A stretch of 64,000 nucleotides of DNA from Eikenella sp. Its GTDB lineage: Bacteria > Pseudomonadota > Gammaproteobacteria > Burkholderiales > Neisseriaceae. The notes under the pieces are model-generated. The model did no database searches and was not told the DNA's origin. It saw only the letters and a list, made by a program, of their open reading frames with translations. The position numbers and the translations under genes are program-made. The number at the start of each line of letters is the position of its first letter. Positions within the stretch are counted from its first letter, which is position 1. Shown one piece after another: positions 1 to 8,584 of the stretch. The stretch covers positions 1 through 64,000 of the forward strand of contig JAUMZB010000007.1 in NCBI GenBank assembly GCA_030528345.1, read 5' to 3'.

Positions 1-54
1 GACCAGCCTGAACGCTTTAGAATAAATCCATGCCAGCTAATGGCGGGACTATAC

Positions 55-91
55 AGCTACCTGAACGGCGGGGATGCCGTTCAGGTAGCCT
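55..91 (-). terminator. DUS-pair terminator after azurin
   Basis: Two facing copies of the Eikenella-type DUS core (CTACCTGAAC... and ...GTTCAGGTAG) form a hairpin about 20 bases beyond the azurin stop codon, the usual place for a DUS-type terminator in Neisseriaceae. Confidence 0.75.
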
Positions 92-109
92 GAGGGCGGA
101 GCAAGGCGT

Positions 110-691
110 TTAATCAACCAGTTTGACTTGGCCGTTCATCACGCCGGCGTGGCCGGGGAAAGTGCAGAAGAATTTGTACTCGCCATCCGCGCTCAGTTTG
201 CTGACGGGGAAGGTGACGCTGGTTTCTTCGCCGCCGCCGATCATGCCTGTGGCGGCAATTACGCGCTCGTCGTCGGGTTTCAGGTAGCCTTGGTCTACGC
301 CGGCGCTGATGCCGTCGCTATTGACGCCGTTCATGTCGGCAGCTTTCGTGATCACGATGTTGTGGCCCATGGCGGCTTTGGGCATGGTGCCGGTATGTTT
401 CAGGGTGACGGTGAAGTCGGCGCAGCCTTTCGGCACGTTGATTTCTTTGGTGTTGTACTGCATGCTGTCGCCGGTTTCCACGTTCAGGCTGCAGCCGGCG
501 GCGGCCGGAGCGGGGGTTTCGGCTGCGCTGGCCTCCGAAGCGGTATGGTGGCTGTGGTCGGCCGGTGCGGAAGCGGGCGCGGAGGCTGCGGCCGGGACGG
601 AGGCCGCCGGCGGAGCAGAAGGGGCGGATTCGCCGCCGCAGGCGGCAAGAATCAGGGCGGAGGCCAGTAAAGCGGGCAAACGGATTTTCAT
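110..691 (-). CDS. lipid-anchored azurin (type 1 blue copper protein)
   Basis: Small blue-copper electron carrier, expected on the periplasmic face of a membrane as a lipoprotein, like the Laz/H.8 azurin of Neisseria. The N-terminus is a lipoprotein signal peptide with lipobox LAAC (Cys18). Residues about 20-65 are an Ala/Pro/Ser-rich linker with an HSHH patch, typical of the Laz spacer. The rest is an azurin domain (about 128 residues). Copper ligands are visible: His in the MGHN motif, and Cys176, His181, Met185 in [10 protein letters not shown], with exactly the azurin C-x4-H-x3-M spacing. It probably passes electrons from cytochromes to terminal or nitrogen-oxide reductases; no reductase gene adjoins it, so the partner is inference. 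It stands alone with its own terminator. Confidence 0.95.
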   Translation of the reverse strand: MKIRLPALLASALILAACGGESAPSAPPAASVPAAASAPASAPADHSHHTASEASAAETPAPAAAGCSLNVETGDSMQYNTKEINVPKGCADFTVTLKHTGTMPKAAMGHNIVITKAADMNGVNSDGISAGVDQGYLKPDDERVIAATGMIGGGEETSVTFPVSKLSADGEYKFFCTFPGHAGVMNGQVKLVD

Positions 692-860
692 GATGCTTCC
701 TTATGGTTGGGAACAAATGAAGGGAGGCCGAATCGGCACCCGGAAAGGGCGTCGGTTTCCCGGAAAATAAAGAGTGCAGCCCGTTTATACGCCTTTGTCC
801 GTGGGGCGTCAAATTTGCGGCGGGCGGGGAGGCGTATGGCGCAACGGTGTGTCGGACGGA

Positions 861-889
861 CATAAAAAGAGACGGCCGGGCGGCCGTCT
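861..889 (-). terminator. Rho-independent terminator of aceA carrying a GCCGTCTGAA-type DUS
   Basis: AGACGGCCG / CGGCCGTCT arms around a 2-base loop, followed on the minus strand by CTTTTTATG. The plus-strand arm continues into CGGCCGTCTGAA (881-892), 11 of 12 matches to the Neisseria AG-DUS rather than the local Eikenella dialect. Confidence 0.7.
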
Positions 890-913
890 GAAACATCACA
901 GATTACAGAAGAA

Positions 914-2512
914 TCAGGAGAATTGGTTCATGGTGTTGTCTTTGCCGCCGGCTTTCAGCGCGGCTTCGCCGGCAAAGTATTCTTTGTGGTTGTCGCCAAT
1001 GTCGGAACCGGCCATGTTTTGGTGTTTCACGCAGGCGATGCCGTTGCGGATTTCTTGGCGTTGAACGTTTTTCACGTAAGCCAGCATGCCTTCTTCGGCG
1101 AAGTAGCCTTTGGCCAAGGTGTCGGTAGACAGGGCGGCGGTGTGGTAAGTCGGCAGGGTGATGAGGTGGTGGAAGATGCCGGCTTGGGCGGAGGCATCTT
1201 TCTGGAAAGTGCGGATGCGCTCGTCGGCTTCTTTCGCCAATTCACTGTCGTCGTAATCGGCGCTCATCAGTTTGTTGCGGTCGTAAGCGGAAACGTCTTT
1301 GCCGGCCTCTTGCCAAGCGTCGAATACCTGCTGGCGGAAATTCAGCGTCCAGTTGAAAGACGGGCTGTTGTTGTACACCAGTTTGGCGTTGGGGATGGTT
1401 TCGCGGATTTTGTCCACCATCTCTTTGATTTGGCCGATGTGCGGTTTTTCGGTTTCGATCCACAAGAGGTCGGCACCGTTGCGCAGAGAGGTGATGCAGT
1501 CCAATACCACGCGGTCGATGCCGGTGCCTTTGCGGAATTGGAACAGGTTGCTGGGCAGGCGTACCGGTTTGATGGTCTTGCCGTTGGTGTTCACCACCAC
1601 GTCGCCGGCTTTGATTTGGGAGAGATCGGTGATTTCCTCGCCGTCCAAGAAGCTGTTGTATTGGTCGCCCAAGTCGCCCGGCTCGGCGGAAAAGGCGATT
1701 TGCTTGGTCAGGCCGGCACCCAAGGAGTCGGTACGGGCAACGATTACGCCGTCGTCCACGCCCAATTCCAAGAAGGCGTAGCGTACGGCATTGATTTTGG
1801 CCAGAAAGTCTACGTGCGGCACGGTCACTTTGCCGTCTTGGTGGCCGCATTGTTTTTCGTCGGACACTTGGTTTTCGATTTGGATACAGCAAGCGCCGGC
1901 TTCAATCATTTTCTTCGCCAACAGATAGGTGGCTTCGGCGTTGCCGAAACCGGCGTCGATGTCGGCAATAATCGGCACCACGTGGGTTTCGAAGTTTTCG
2001 ATTTTGTCCAGGGTCTCCTGTTCTTTGGCTTTGTCGCCGGCAGCGCGGGCGTTGTCCAATTCGGTGAACAGCAGGTCGAGCTCGCGGGCATCGGCTTGGC
2101 GTAGGAAGGTGTACAGCTCTTCAATCAGTGCGGGCACGGAGGTTTTTTCGTGCATGGATTGGTCGGGCAGCGGGCCGAAGTCGGAACGCATGGCGGCCAC
2201 CATCCAGCCGGACAGATAAAGATAGCGTTTGTTGGTGGTTTTCTGATGCTTTTTGATGGAGATCAGTTTTTGTTGCGCCACGAAGCCGTGCCAGCAGCCG
2301 AGCGATTGGGTGTAGTTGGCGGAATCGGCATCATACTCGGCCATGTCGCGGCGCATGATGGCGGCGGTGTATTTGGCAATGTCCAAACCGGTTTTGAAGC
2401 GGTTTTGCAGGCGCATACGGGCCACGTATTCGGGGTTGATGGCATGCCAGCCGTTACCGGCTTCGTTTTGAGCCTGTGAAGCGGCCTGGATTTGGTCTTG
2501 ATATTGAGACAT
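914..2512 (-). CDS. aceA: isocitrate lyase
   Basis: Cleaves isocitrate to glyoxylate and succinate, the first step of the glyoxylate shunt. The 532-residue length fits the long isocitrate lyase type known from Pseudomonas. The catalytic-loop motif KQCGH with its nucleophilic Cys is present, preceded by the conserved DIDAGFGNAEATY and CCIQIENQ segments of the TIM barrel that bind Mg2+ and substrate. The start has an AAAGGA ribosome site a few bases upstream. No malate synthase lies nearby, so the partner must be elsewhere. The pathogenic Neisseria lack this enzyme, so the gene marks a metabolic difference. Its terminator carries the other DUS dialect, hinting at exchange with a Neisseria. Confidence 0.95.
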   Translation of the reverse strand: MSQYQDQIQAASQAQNEAGNGWHAINPEYVARMRLQNRFKTGLDIAKYTAAIMRRDMAEYDADSANYTQSLGCWHGFVAQQKLISIKKHQKTTNKRYLYLSGWMVAAMRSDFGPLPDQSMHEKTSVPALIEELYTFLRQADARELDLLFTELDNARAAGDKAKEQETLDKIENFETHVVPIIADIDAGFGNAEATYLLAKKMIEAGACCIQIENQVSDEKQCGHQDGKVTVPHVDFLAKINAVRYAFLELGVDDGVIVARTDSLGAGLTKQIAFSAEPGDLGDQYNSFLDGEEITDLSQIKAGDVVVNTNGKTIKPVRLPSNLFQFRKGTGIDRVVLDCITSLRNGADLLWIETEKPHIGQIKEMVDKIRETIPNAKLVYNNSPSFNWTLNFRQQVFDAWQEAGKDVSAYDRNKLMSADYDDSELAKEADERIRTFQKDASAQAGIFHHLITLPTYHTAALSTDTLAKGYFAEEGMLAYVKNVQRQEIRNGIACVKHQNMAGSDIGDNHKEYFAGEAALKAGGKDNTMNQFS

Positions 2513-2977
2513 GATGCAATCCTTTGTTCTGATTAGCGTTTTATAAGGTTTCTGCTTTTGTTGCAGTGCAGTAAATGTACCCCTTTTTTTGAGCTTTGGC
2601 TAGCCCCGGCCAATGGGCGGTTTGGGTGTTCGCAAGGGCGCAAAAACGAATGTTTGCTTTTCGTTTCGGGTGTTTTACCGGCCGGTGCGGGCGGCGGTGT
2701 GCCGGGTGCGGTTTCGTTTGTAGTGAAAAACGGCGGGCAGCGGGCGGGAGATGGCGCTTTGTGCAGATGCTTGGGGGAGAAAAAAACAGAAGAAAAACGA
2801 GAACTTTTATTTAATATGATGATTTGTATTGAAAAATAATTTTGCGCTGCAATAAAGGGCGGGCGGTTTGATGTGCGTTATGGAATGCCGAGGCCTTGGC
2901 CAACCCCATTTGCGGCGCATCAAAATCGGGCTGCCTGAAGCGTTTCAGGTAGCCCGATGACTGGGCAAAGTGTGCGC
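2513..2977. other. intergenic region aceA-lgt
   Basis: No supported gene. The first 70 bases are AT-rich and should hold the aceA promoter and leader. The middle is GC-rich with short ORFs that match nothing recognisable. The right end holds the lgt terminator. Confidence 0.5.
2925..2958 (-). terminator. DUS-pair terminator after lgt
   Basis: ATCGGGCTGCCTGAA pairs with TTCAGGTAGCCCGAT around a short loop, 20 bases beyond the lgt stop. One arm is an imperfect DUS. Confidence 0.7.
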
Positions 2978-3835
2978 TCAGTTGGCCGGGCGGCGGCCGA
3001 ACCAAATAAAGCCGATTAGGCCGAGTATCATCATCGGCAGGCTCAGCCATTGCCCCATCGACAAGCCCAGTGACAGCAGGCCGAGGAAGTCGTCGGGCTC
3101 GCGGGCGAATTCGGCGATGAAGCGGGCTGCGCCATAGCCGAGCAGAAACAGGCTGGCGGTTTGGCCGTCCGGCCTGGGCTTGCCGGAAAACCACCACAAC
3201 ACGGCAAACAACAGCAGGCCTTCGAGGGCGGCCTGATAGAGCTGGGAGGGGTGGCGCGGCAACATGCCGTATTGTTCGAATACCGCCGCCCAGCGTTGGG
3301 GGTCGGCCAGCACCAGCTGGCGGTCGGCCGCCTGCGCTTGGGGGAAACCCATGGCCCAAAAGGCGTTGGGGTCGGTGGTGCGCCCCCACAATTCGCCGTT
3401 AATGAAATTGCCGCCGAGGCGAACCACGGCAAAGCCCAAAGGGGTGAGCGGGGCGATGAAGTCGAATACTTTGAGCACGCTGATGCGGTATTTGCGGGCG
3501 AAGAGCACCATGGCAACGAGCACGCCGAGAAAGCCGCCGTGAAAAGACATGCCGCCCTGCCAAACTTTGAAGATTTCGATGGGGTGGGCGAAATAAAAAT
3601 CGGGGCGGTAAAACAGCACATAGCCCAAGCGGCCGCCGATGATGACGCCCAATACGCCCCAGGTGAAGAAATTGTCGAGCATTTCTTGGGTAAACACGGT
3701 GTGGCCGGCGCGGATACGGCGGCGGCCGAGCCACATAAACAGCATAAAGCCGACAATAAAGCTGAGGGCATACCAGCGAATGGCCAGGGGGCCGATTTCG
3801 ATGATGGCGGGATTGAATTGGGGGTGAATCAGCAT
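2978..3835 (-). CDS. lgt: phosphatidylglycerol--prolipoprotein diacylglyceryl transferase
   Basis: Inner-membrane enzyme that attaches diacylglycerol to the lipobox Cys of prolipoproteins, the first step of lipoprotein maturation. The 285-residue protein is multi-span (about seven hydrophobic segments) and carries the Lgt signature near [12 protein letters not shown], with the catalytic-region HGG motif (SFHGGFLGV). Its substrates would include the azurin and the two other lipoproteins in this window. It stands alone between aceA and hisC with its own terminator. Confidence 0.96.
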   Translation of the reverse strand: MLIHPQFNPAIIEIGPLAIRWYALSFIVGFMLFMWLGRRRIRAGHTVFTQEMLDNFFTWGVLGVIIGGRLGYVLFYRPDFYFAHPIEIFKVWQGGMSFHGGFLGVLVAMVLFARKYRISVLKVFDFIAPLTPLGFAVVRLGGNFINGELWGRTTDPNAFWAMGFPQAQAADRQLVLADPQRWAAVFEQYGMLPRHPSQLYQAALEGLLLFAVLWWFSGKPRPDGQTASLFLLGYGAARFIAEFAREPDDFLGLLSLGLSMGQWLSLPMMILGLIGFIWFGRRPAN

Positions 3836-3970
3836 GGAAGGCGCCCAATCGGTGGAAAGGGCGGCATTATATAGCGGAATGGAGGCAGGCGGGGAGCGGC
3901 GGCCTGCGGGGAGAGAATGGAAGTGGAAAGAGGGGAAGGGGGTGGGCGAGGTAAAACGGCCAAAGCCGGG

Positions 3971-4010
3971 TTTCAGGTAGCCCGGCGGGGATATAGAGGC
4001 TACCTGAAAA
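3971..4010 (-). terminator. DUS-pair terminator after hisC
   Basis: TTTCAGGTAGCC and GGCTACCTGAAA face each other across about 15 bases just past the hisC stop. Confidence 0.65.
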
Positions 4011-4025
4011 CCAGACGGTTTGCGT

Positions 4026-5096
4026 TTAACTGCCGTACATCTCGGCCAATACGGCCAACACGGCTTGGTTTTGCTCGGGCAGGCCGATGGTGATGCGCAC
4101 GCATTGCTCCAGCAGCGGGTGGGTGCCGTGCAGGTTTTTAATCAGGATTTTGTGTTCGTAGAGCTTGTCGAACAAGGCTTTGGCATCGGGCACGCGCAGG
4201 GTGAGGAAGTTGGCCTCGCTGGGGAAATCGCGGATGGCGGGGTAGGCGTGCAGGGCGGTGCGCATCCGTTCGCGCTCGCCTTTGAGCTTGTTGATGTTCT
4301 CGGCGATAAAGGGGCGGTATTGCAGGGCAAATTCGGCGGCGGCCAGGCTGAGCTGGTTCATATTGTAGGGCGGGATGATTTTTTTCAGCTCCTTAATCAA
4401 GGCCGGCGTGCCGCTGGCGTAGCCGATGCGCAGGCCGGCAAAGCCGATTTTGCTCAAGGTGCGCAACACCACCAGATTGGGGATTTTGCCCGCCTCGCCG
4501 AGAAAGCTGTCAGAAGAAAAAGCGCCGTAGGCTTCGTCCACCACCACAATGCCGGGGGCGGCATCAATAATGGCCTGCACTTTTTCGCGGGCGAAGCGGC
4601 CGCCGGTGGGGTTGTTCGGATAGGCGATGAACACCAAGGCCGGCCGGTGTTCTTTTACCGCGGCCAGCATGGCGTCCAAGTCCATGGTGAAGTTTTCGCG
4701 CAGCGGCACGCCGATGAATTCGAGGCCGAAAAATTCCGCATTTACGCGGTACATCACAAAAGACGGCGCGGGTGCCAGCACTTTGGCGCCGGGTTTGGAC
4801 ACCAACATGGTGAGCCGTTCGATCAGTTCGTCGGAGCCGTTGCCCAATACCACCTCGGCTTCGGCCGGAATCTGGTAGGTGTCGCGCAGCACTTGCAGCA
4901 GGCCGCAGGTGGAGGGGTTGGGATACAGGCGGATCGGCGCTTCGGCCAGGGTGCGGCCGAGTTCTTTTTTCATGTCTTCGGGGTAGTCGTAGGGGCTTTC
5001 CATGGCGTCCAGCTTGATGAAGCCGGCCGGCACGTCGGCCACCTGATAGGCGCGCATATTGCGAATGTCGCTGCGGACGCAGTCTATGGGGTTCAT
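4026..5096 (-). CDS. hisC: histidinol-phosphate aminotransferase
   Basis: PLP-dependent, fold-type I aminotransferase making L-histidinol phosphate from imidazole-acetol phosphate in histidine synthesis. The PLP-binding Lys lies in [14 protein letters not shown], the HisC form of the S-K-x(4)-G-L-R-x-G-Y motif; YPNNPTGG and DEAYGAF are the other cofactor-site motifs. The reading frame is open 117 bases further upstream, but I chose the ATG at 5096 because AAGGAGAA sits 5-6 bases before it and homology begins there (356 residues, normal length). Histidine genes are not clustered here, as is usual in this family. Confidence 0.93.
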   Translation of the reverse strand: MNPIDCVRSDIRNMRAYQVADVPAGFIKLDAMESPYDYPEDMKKELGRTLAEAPIRLYPNPSTCGLLQVLRDTYQIPAEAEVVLGNGSDELIERLTMLVSKPGAKVLAPAPSFVMYRVNAEFFGLEFIGVPLRENFTMDLDAMLAAVKEHRPALVFIAYPNNPTGGRFAREKVQAIIDAAPGIVVVDEAYGAFSSDSFLGEAGKIPNLVVLRTLSKIGFAGLRIGYASGTPALIKELKKIIPPYNMNQLSLAAAEFALQYRPFIAENINKLKGERERMRTALHAYPAIRDFPSEANFLTLRVPDAKALFDKLYEHKILIKNLHGTHPLLEQCVRITIGLPEQNQAVLAVLAEMYGS

Positions 5097-5294
5097 GGTG
5101 TTCTCCTTTGATTTCATCTGTTTGAATAGAATACGGTTTTGTCTTGTCTGATGAGGGTCGGCAGAAAAAACCGTACTCGGCGGAAAAGGCTTCCGCCTGA
5201 TGGCGGCAGGCAATGTAGCAGATTTTACGGCAGGCGGCTATCTTGTCCGCCGGGCGCTTGGCGGCGGGCCTTGTGTAAGGCTGGTTAAATTTTC

Positions 5295-5324
5295 TTGGCA
5301 AAGAATGAAGCAAATCGGCATAAT
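5295..5324 (+). promoter_or_regulatory. candidate sigma70 promoter of the PPC-like cluster
   Basis: TTGGCA, 18 bases, CATAAT. Transcription would start near 5331, about 95 bases before the first ATG. Confidence 0.45.
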
Positions 5325-5334
5325 CTGTGCAGAT

Positions 5335-5363
5335 TTTACAAACAGGCTGTTTGTGTTTGTAAA
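5335..5363 (+). promoter_or_regulatory. perfect 10-bp inverted repeat in the leader (operator or RNA hairpin)
   Basis: TTTACAAACA and TGTTTGTAAA separated by nine bases, just downstream of the predicted transcription start. It could be an operator for a dimeric repressor or a 5' UTR hairpin. There is no U-run, so it is not a standard terminator. Confidence 0.4.
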
Positions 5364-5424
5364 GCCGGTGTGGGCGTGCTGTTGTGCCTGCTTTCCATTT
5401 TGAAGTCCTTTTAGAGGAACCGCT

Positions 5425-6621
5425 ATGAAAAAACTCGCTTTAGTTTCTGTATTGGCTGTTTTGTCCGCGCCGGTTTGGGCGGCCGACAGCTATTTGAGCA
5501 GCGCCCAGGAAGTCAACCGCAATACGGTGAAAGAAGCCGATGCCCAAGCCCGTGAAATCCGCTTGCACAATCTGAATCTGAAAGCAGGCGAAACCGGCCG
5601 CACCACTTTGAATCTGGAGGCGGGCAAAACCTACACCGTATTCGGCGACTGCGACACCGATTGCAGCAATATCGACATGACCGTGAGCCTGAACGGCACG
5701 GAAGTGAAAAGCGAGCGCGGTAGCAGCGATGCGCCGGTATTTTCATGGGTGGCCGACAAGAGCGGCGCCTATCAGGTGGAAGTGTTGATGAAAGACTGCA
5801 GCGACGCGCGCTGCCGCGCCCATGTGCAGGCGTTTGAAGGCACGAAAGTGGTGAGCGGCGGCGGCAGCCGAGGCGGCGATTGGCTGCAGGAAGCGCAGAA
5901 AATCAACCGCGATAAGATTCTCGAAGCCGATTCCACCGCCGTAGAGCGCCCGATTGCCACCCGCAGCCTGGCCGAAGACGAAAAACACAGCGAAACCGTT
6001 CAGCTGACCGCCGGCAAATATTATGCCTTCTTCGCCGATTGCGACACCGACTGCAGCGACATCGACCTGACCTTGACCCGCGGCAGCGAAACCATCCGTT
6101 CGCTCACCGACCCGGGCGACGCTCCCGAATTTGTGTGGCGTGCCACGCAAAGCGGCGACTACAAGCTGACCGTGTCTATGGAAGACTGCGATGCCGACAA
6201 GTGCAGCTACAGCACGCAGATTTTCGAGAGCGATAAAGATTTGGACACTTCCTTGGTGAATGCACACAAACAAAACCGCGAAGTGGTGCAGCAAAAAGAC
6301 TCGGGCGCACGCGAATTGCTGCTGCGCGAAACCCGCCTGCGGCAAGGCCAAACCCTCACCGTGCCGCTTAATCTGCGTGCCGGCAAGGTATACACCTTCT
6401 ACGGCGATTGCGACAATGCCTGCTCCGACATCGACCTCACCCTCAGCCGCAACGGCCGCGCAGTGAAAAGCGATGTGCTGCCCGACAGCGTACCGCTGTT
6501 CAGCTGGCGCGCCAACCGCAGCGGCGCCTACACCGTGACCATTCCGATGAAAACCTGCTCTGCCGAAGATTGCGCCGTGAGTGCCCACATCTTCGAAGGC
6601 AGCAAAATGGTGTATGAATAA
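5425..6621 (+). CDS. secreted protein with three Cys-rich PPC-like modules, function unknown
   Basis: Signal peptide (cleavage after VWA, about residue 19), then three related modules of about 120 residues (roughly 21-135, 150-270 and 275-398). Each has an N-terminal helix-like stretch (xxAQxxNRxxxxEAD), a central G-K-x-Y-x-F-x-D-C-D-x-x-C-S-x-I-D segment and a late C-x(4)-C pair. Four conserved Cys per module suggest two disulfides in the periplasm or outside. The fold pattern resembles bacterial pre-peptidase C-terminal (PPC) beta-sandwich domains; this is inference from pattern only. No catalytic domain is attached, which is odd for PPC domains. RBS AGAGGAA precedes the ATG. Two single-module paralogs follow directly. 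Confidence 0.85.
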   Translation: MKKLALVSVLAVLSAPVWAADSYLSSAQEVNRNTVKEADAQAREIRLHNLNLKAGETGRTTLNLEAGKTYTVFGDCDTDCSNIDMTVSLNGTEVKSERGSSDAPVFSWVADKSGAYQVEVLMKDCSDARCRAHVQAFEGTKVVSGGGSRGGDWLQEAQKINRDKILEADSTAVERPIATRSLAEDEKHSETVQLTAGKYYAFFADCDTDCSDIDLTLTRGSETIRSLTDPGDAPEFVWRATQSGDYKLTVSMEDCDADKCSYSTQIFESDKDLDTSLVNAHKQNREVVQQKDSGARELLLRETRLRQGQTLTVPLNLRAGKVYTFYGDCDNACSDIDLTLSRNGRAVKSDVLPDSVPLFSWRANRSGAYTVTIPMKTCSAEDCAVSAHIFEGSKMVYE

Positions 6622-6664
6622 GCCGGCTTGACGGCATGATTGATCTTTGCTTGAAGCAGGCTCT

Positions 6665-6694
6665 CAGGCTACCTGAAAGCGTTCAGGTAGCCTG
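6665..6694 (+). terminator. DUS-pair terminator between PPC-like genes 1 and 2
   Basis: CAGGCTACCTGAA and TTCAGGTAGCCTG are perfect 13-bp arms around a 4-base loop. Confidence 0.75.
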
Positions 6695-6740
6695 AAACAA
6701 GCCTAGCATCGTCATCAACCCTATATTAAGGAGAACCGCT

Positions 6741-7175
6741 ATGAAAAAATGGAGTTTGGGTGTGTTGTTGGCGTTGGCGGTGTTGCCGGCTCAGGCCGAT
6801 GTGTTGGCCGAAGCGCACGATGTCAACCGCGAGGTGGTGGCGCAGGCTGACCCGGAGGCCAAAGAACTGTTTTTGCGCCGCACCACTTTGGGTAAGGGGC
6901 AGGTGTTTACCCTGCCGGTTACCCTGCGTGCCGGCAAGGTATACACCTTTTACGGCGATTGCGACCGCGACTGCCGCGACATTGATTTGACTTTGCAGCA
7001 AGGCAGCCGCGAATTGGCAAGTGACCGCTTGGACGACGACCAACCCTTGTTCAGCTGGCGTGCCGCCCGCAGCGGCACCTACACCCTGAAACTGAGCATG
7101 GAAGCCTGCCTCCGCACCCGCTGCACCGCCACGGTGCACGCCTTTGAAGGCAGCGTGATGGTGTATCCGGAATAA
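6741..7175 (+). CDS. secreted single-module PPC-like protein, paralog of module 3
   Basis: 144 residues: signal peptide ending in AQA (about residue 18) and one Cys-rich module. It matches the third module of the preceding gene best (shared LRAGKVYTFYGDCD and DIDLTL strings, plus a closing HAFEGSxMVY), so it is probably a duplicate of that part. RBS AAGGAGAA lies 6 bases before the ATG, and the leader AGGAGAACCGCT resembles that of the first gene. The four conserved Cys are kept. Function unknown. Confidence 0.85.
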   Translation: MKKWSLGVLLALAVLPAQADVLAEAHDVNREVVAQADPEAKELFLRRTTLGKGQVFTLPVTLRAGKVYTFYGDCDRDCRDIDLTLQQGSRELASDRLDDDQPLFSWRAARSGTYTLKLSMEACLRTRCTATVHAFEGSVMVYPE

Positions 7176-7210
7176 AAGCCCCCTTCCCGCCGCCGTTTGC
7201 CTGGATAGCT

Positions 7211-7645
7211 ATGCCTATGCGTCATTTGTTTCTGTGTCTGCTGCTGTTGAGCAGCGTTGCCGCCGCCCACGGCGATTGGCTGGGGCAGGCGCAGCAAATC
7301 AACAGCGATACGATGGCCAAGGAAGACCCTTCGGCCAAGCCGCATCTGGCGATCAGCGGCAGCTTGGCGAAAGGGCAGGCGCGACCCTACCAAATCGAGC
7401 TGACTGCCGGCCGCCATTATACTTTCTTTGCCGATTGCGACCGTCGTTGCAGCAATATCCATTTGGTGCTGCTGCATGACGGCAGCGTGCTGAAAGCCAA
7501 TCAGGCAAGCCATGCCTTCCCCGTATTCGGCTGGCCGGCTTCCGAAAACGGCAATCATACCCTGACCATCAATATGGAGCAGTGCGCTGCCAAGGTGTGC
7601 GATTACAGCATCCAGGTATTCGAAGGGCGCAAGAAAGTATTTTAA
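7211..7645 (+). CDS. secreted single-module PPC-like protein, paralog of module 2
   Basis: 144 residues (142 if the second Met is used): signal peptide ending near AAA, then one module. It resembles the second module of the first gene (GDWLxxAQxIN opening, TAGxxYxFFADCD), not its immediate neighbour. The four Cys are kept, but the acidic D-I-D is replaced by N-I-H. It lies 35 bases after the previous gene with no terminator between, so the two are likely co-transcribed. No strong ribosome site is visible. Function unknown. Confidence 0.82.
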   Translation: MPMRHLFLCLLLLSSVAAAHGDWLGQAQQINSDTMAKEDPSAKPHLAISGSLAKGQARPYQIELTAGRHYTFFADCDRRCSNIHLVLLHDGSVLKANQASHAFPVFGWPASENGNHTLTINMEQCAAKVCDYSIQVFEGRKKVF

Positions 7646-7649
7646 GCAA

Positions 7650-7711
7650 TCGGGCTACCTGAAAACCCCGCACGGCCGAAACCTGCCGTGCGGGGTTTTC
7701 AGGTAGCCCGA
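7650..7711 (+). terminator. long perfect hairpin ending the PPC-like cluster
   Basis: About 26-bp arms: a DUS core followed by AAAACCCCGCACGG, mirrored exactly after a loop of about 10 bases. Unusually long and strong for a terminator; it could also protect the mRNA 3' end. Confidence 0.8.
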
Positions 7712-7811
7712 AGGCCGACCATCGTGCCGTCTGTTTGATTGCGGCAGCCGGCGGCGGAAGATGTGCCCAAGGTTGCCGGGCGCATCTGCATCCGAGGGTT
7801 TCGCAAAGGCT

Positions 7812-7842
7812 TCGGGCTGCCTGCAAGCTTTCAGGTAGCCCG
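7812..7842 (-). terminator. terminator after META-domain lipoprotein
   Basis: CGGGCTGCCTG pairs imperfectly with CAGGTAGCCCG beyond the stop codon; one arm is a DUS. Confidence 0.55.
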
Positions 7843-7899
7843 TTCGGATGCTGGTTTATATCGGGTGCGGTGCCGGCTGGCCGCCCAATCGGGCGGGGC

Positions 7900-8334
7900 T
7901 CAATCCCAGTCTTCTGCAATCAGGCGGATGGTGTTGCCTGCGGCATCCTCTAAGGTCAGCCGGTGTCCGGCCAAGCGGTAGTGCTTGAAACGGCCGATTT
8001 GCCGGATGAATGCCTGCTCGAGTGCCATCCGGCCGTTGCAATGCATACGGGTGGCGCCGCCGGGACGGATGTCCAATGTGCCGCCGGCTTGCCGGGGATT
8101 GCGGACGGCTACTTGAAGCTTCAGTTGGTTGCAGCCCATAAAGGCGGAAGCATTGGGCAGCGACCGGAGGTCGAGGCGGGCTTGGGCGGCGGGCGGGTAG
8201 AGCTGGGATGCCGGCCATTCAACCAGCATCCACCGCCGTTTCAGGCCGGGCTCGGCAACTGCTTCGGGCGTGGTGGCGCAGGCGGTAAGCAGACCCAGGC
8301 TGAGGATGGCGGCGAGTAAGAGACGCATAAACAT
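7900..8334 (-). CDS. META/HslJ-like lipoprotein
   Basis: Lipoprotein signal peptide with lipobox LTAC followed by ATTPEA, then one META-type domain of about 115 residues with the characteristic GCN motif (FMGCNQLKLQ), a GATRMHCNG stretch (family: T-x-M-x-C) and a C-terminal LEDAAGNTIRLI strand. Family members such as HslJ are small outer-membrane lipoproteins linked to stress or novobiocin resistance; the exact role here is unknown. Start uncertain: ATG at 8334 or 8328, neither with a clear ribosome site. The frame stays open upstream into a repeat element, which I exclude. Confidence 0.75.
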   Translation of the reverse strand: MFMRLLLAAILSLGLLTACATTPEAVAEPGLKRRWMLVEWPASQLYPPAAQARLDLRSLPNASAFMGCNQLKLQVAVRNPRQAGGTLDIRPGGATRMHCNGRMALEQAFIRQIGRFKHYRLAGHRLTLEDAAGNTIRLIAEDWD

Positions 8335-8364
8335 GATGGCAGGGAGAGCGGCGGCTGCCATAAC

Positions 8365-8570
8365 GGCAAACAGGCTGGGATCTTTGCAAACCTCCGGATG
8401 TGGATGCCGTTCAAGGCGTAGCAGCGCAGCGAGCGTGAACGCCGGGAATCCTTGTGGAACAGACATACCATGAAGGTAGGCAAGCGAGCGAGCAGTACCC
8501 CCGGGGCATAAACGCACAACGCAGAAATGCGCCGCAGATGGAGGTTTGCAAAGATCCCAGCCTGTTTGCC
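8365..8570. repeat. 206-bp element with 31-bp perfect terminal inverted repeats (family B)
   Basis: Bases 8365-8395 are the exact reverse complement of 8540-8570 (ends GGCAAACAGG... and ...CCTGTTTGCC). The interior has no convincing gene. Related pieces sharing GCATAAACGC...GCAGAAATGCGCCG occur at 26721-26774 (inverted) and 37025-37100. Looks like a non-autonomous MITE-type element; no target duplication was identified. Confidence 0.8.
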
Positions 8571-8584
8571 GGACGGGTTGGCAG

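Larger units (their letters stand above)
5097..5424. other. divergent promoter region hisC / PPC-like cluster
   Basis: Holds the hisC leader on the left and, on the right, a promoter-like pair and an inverted repeat ahead of the secreted-protein cluster. No gene is supported. Confidence 0.5.
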
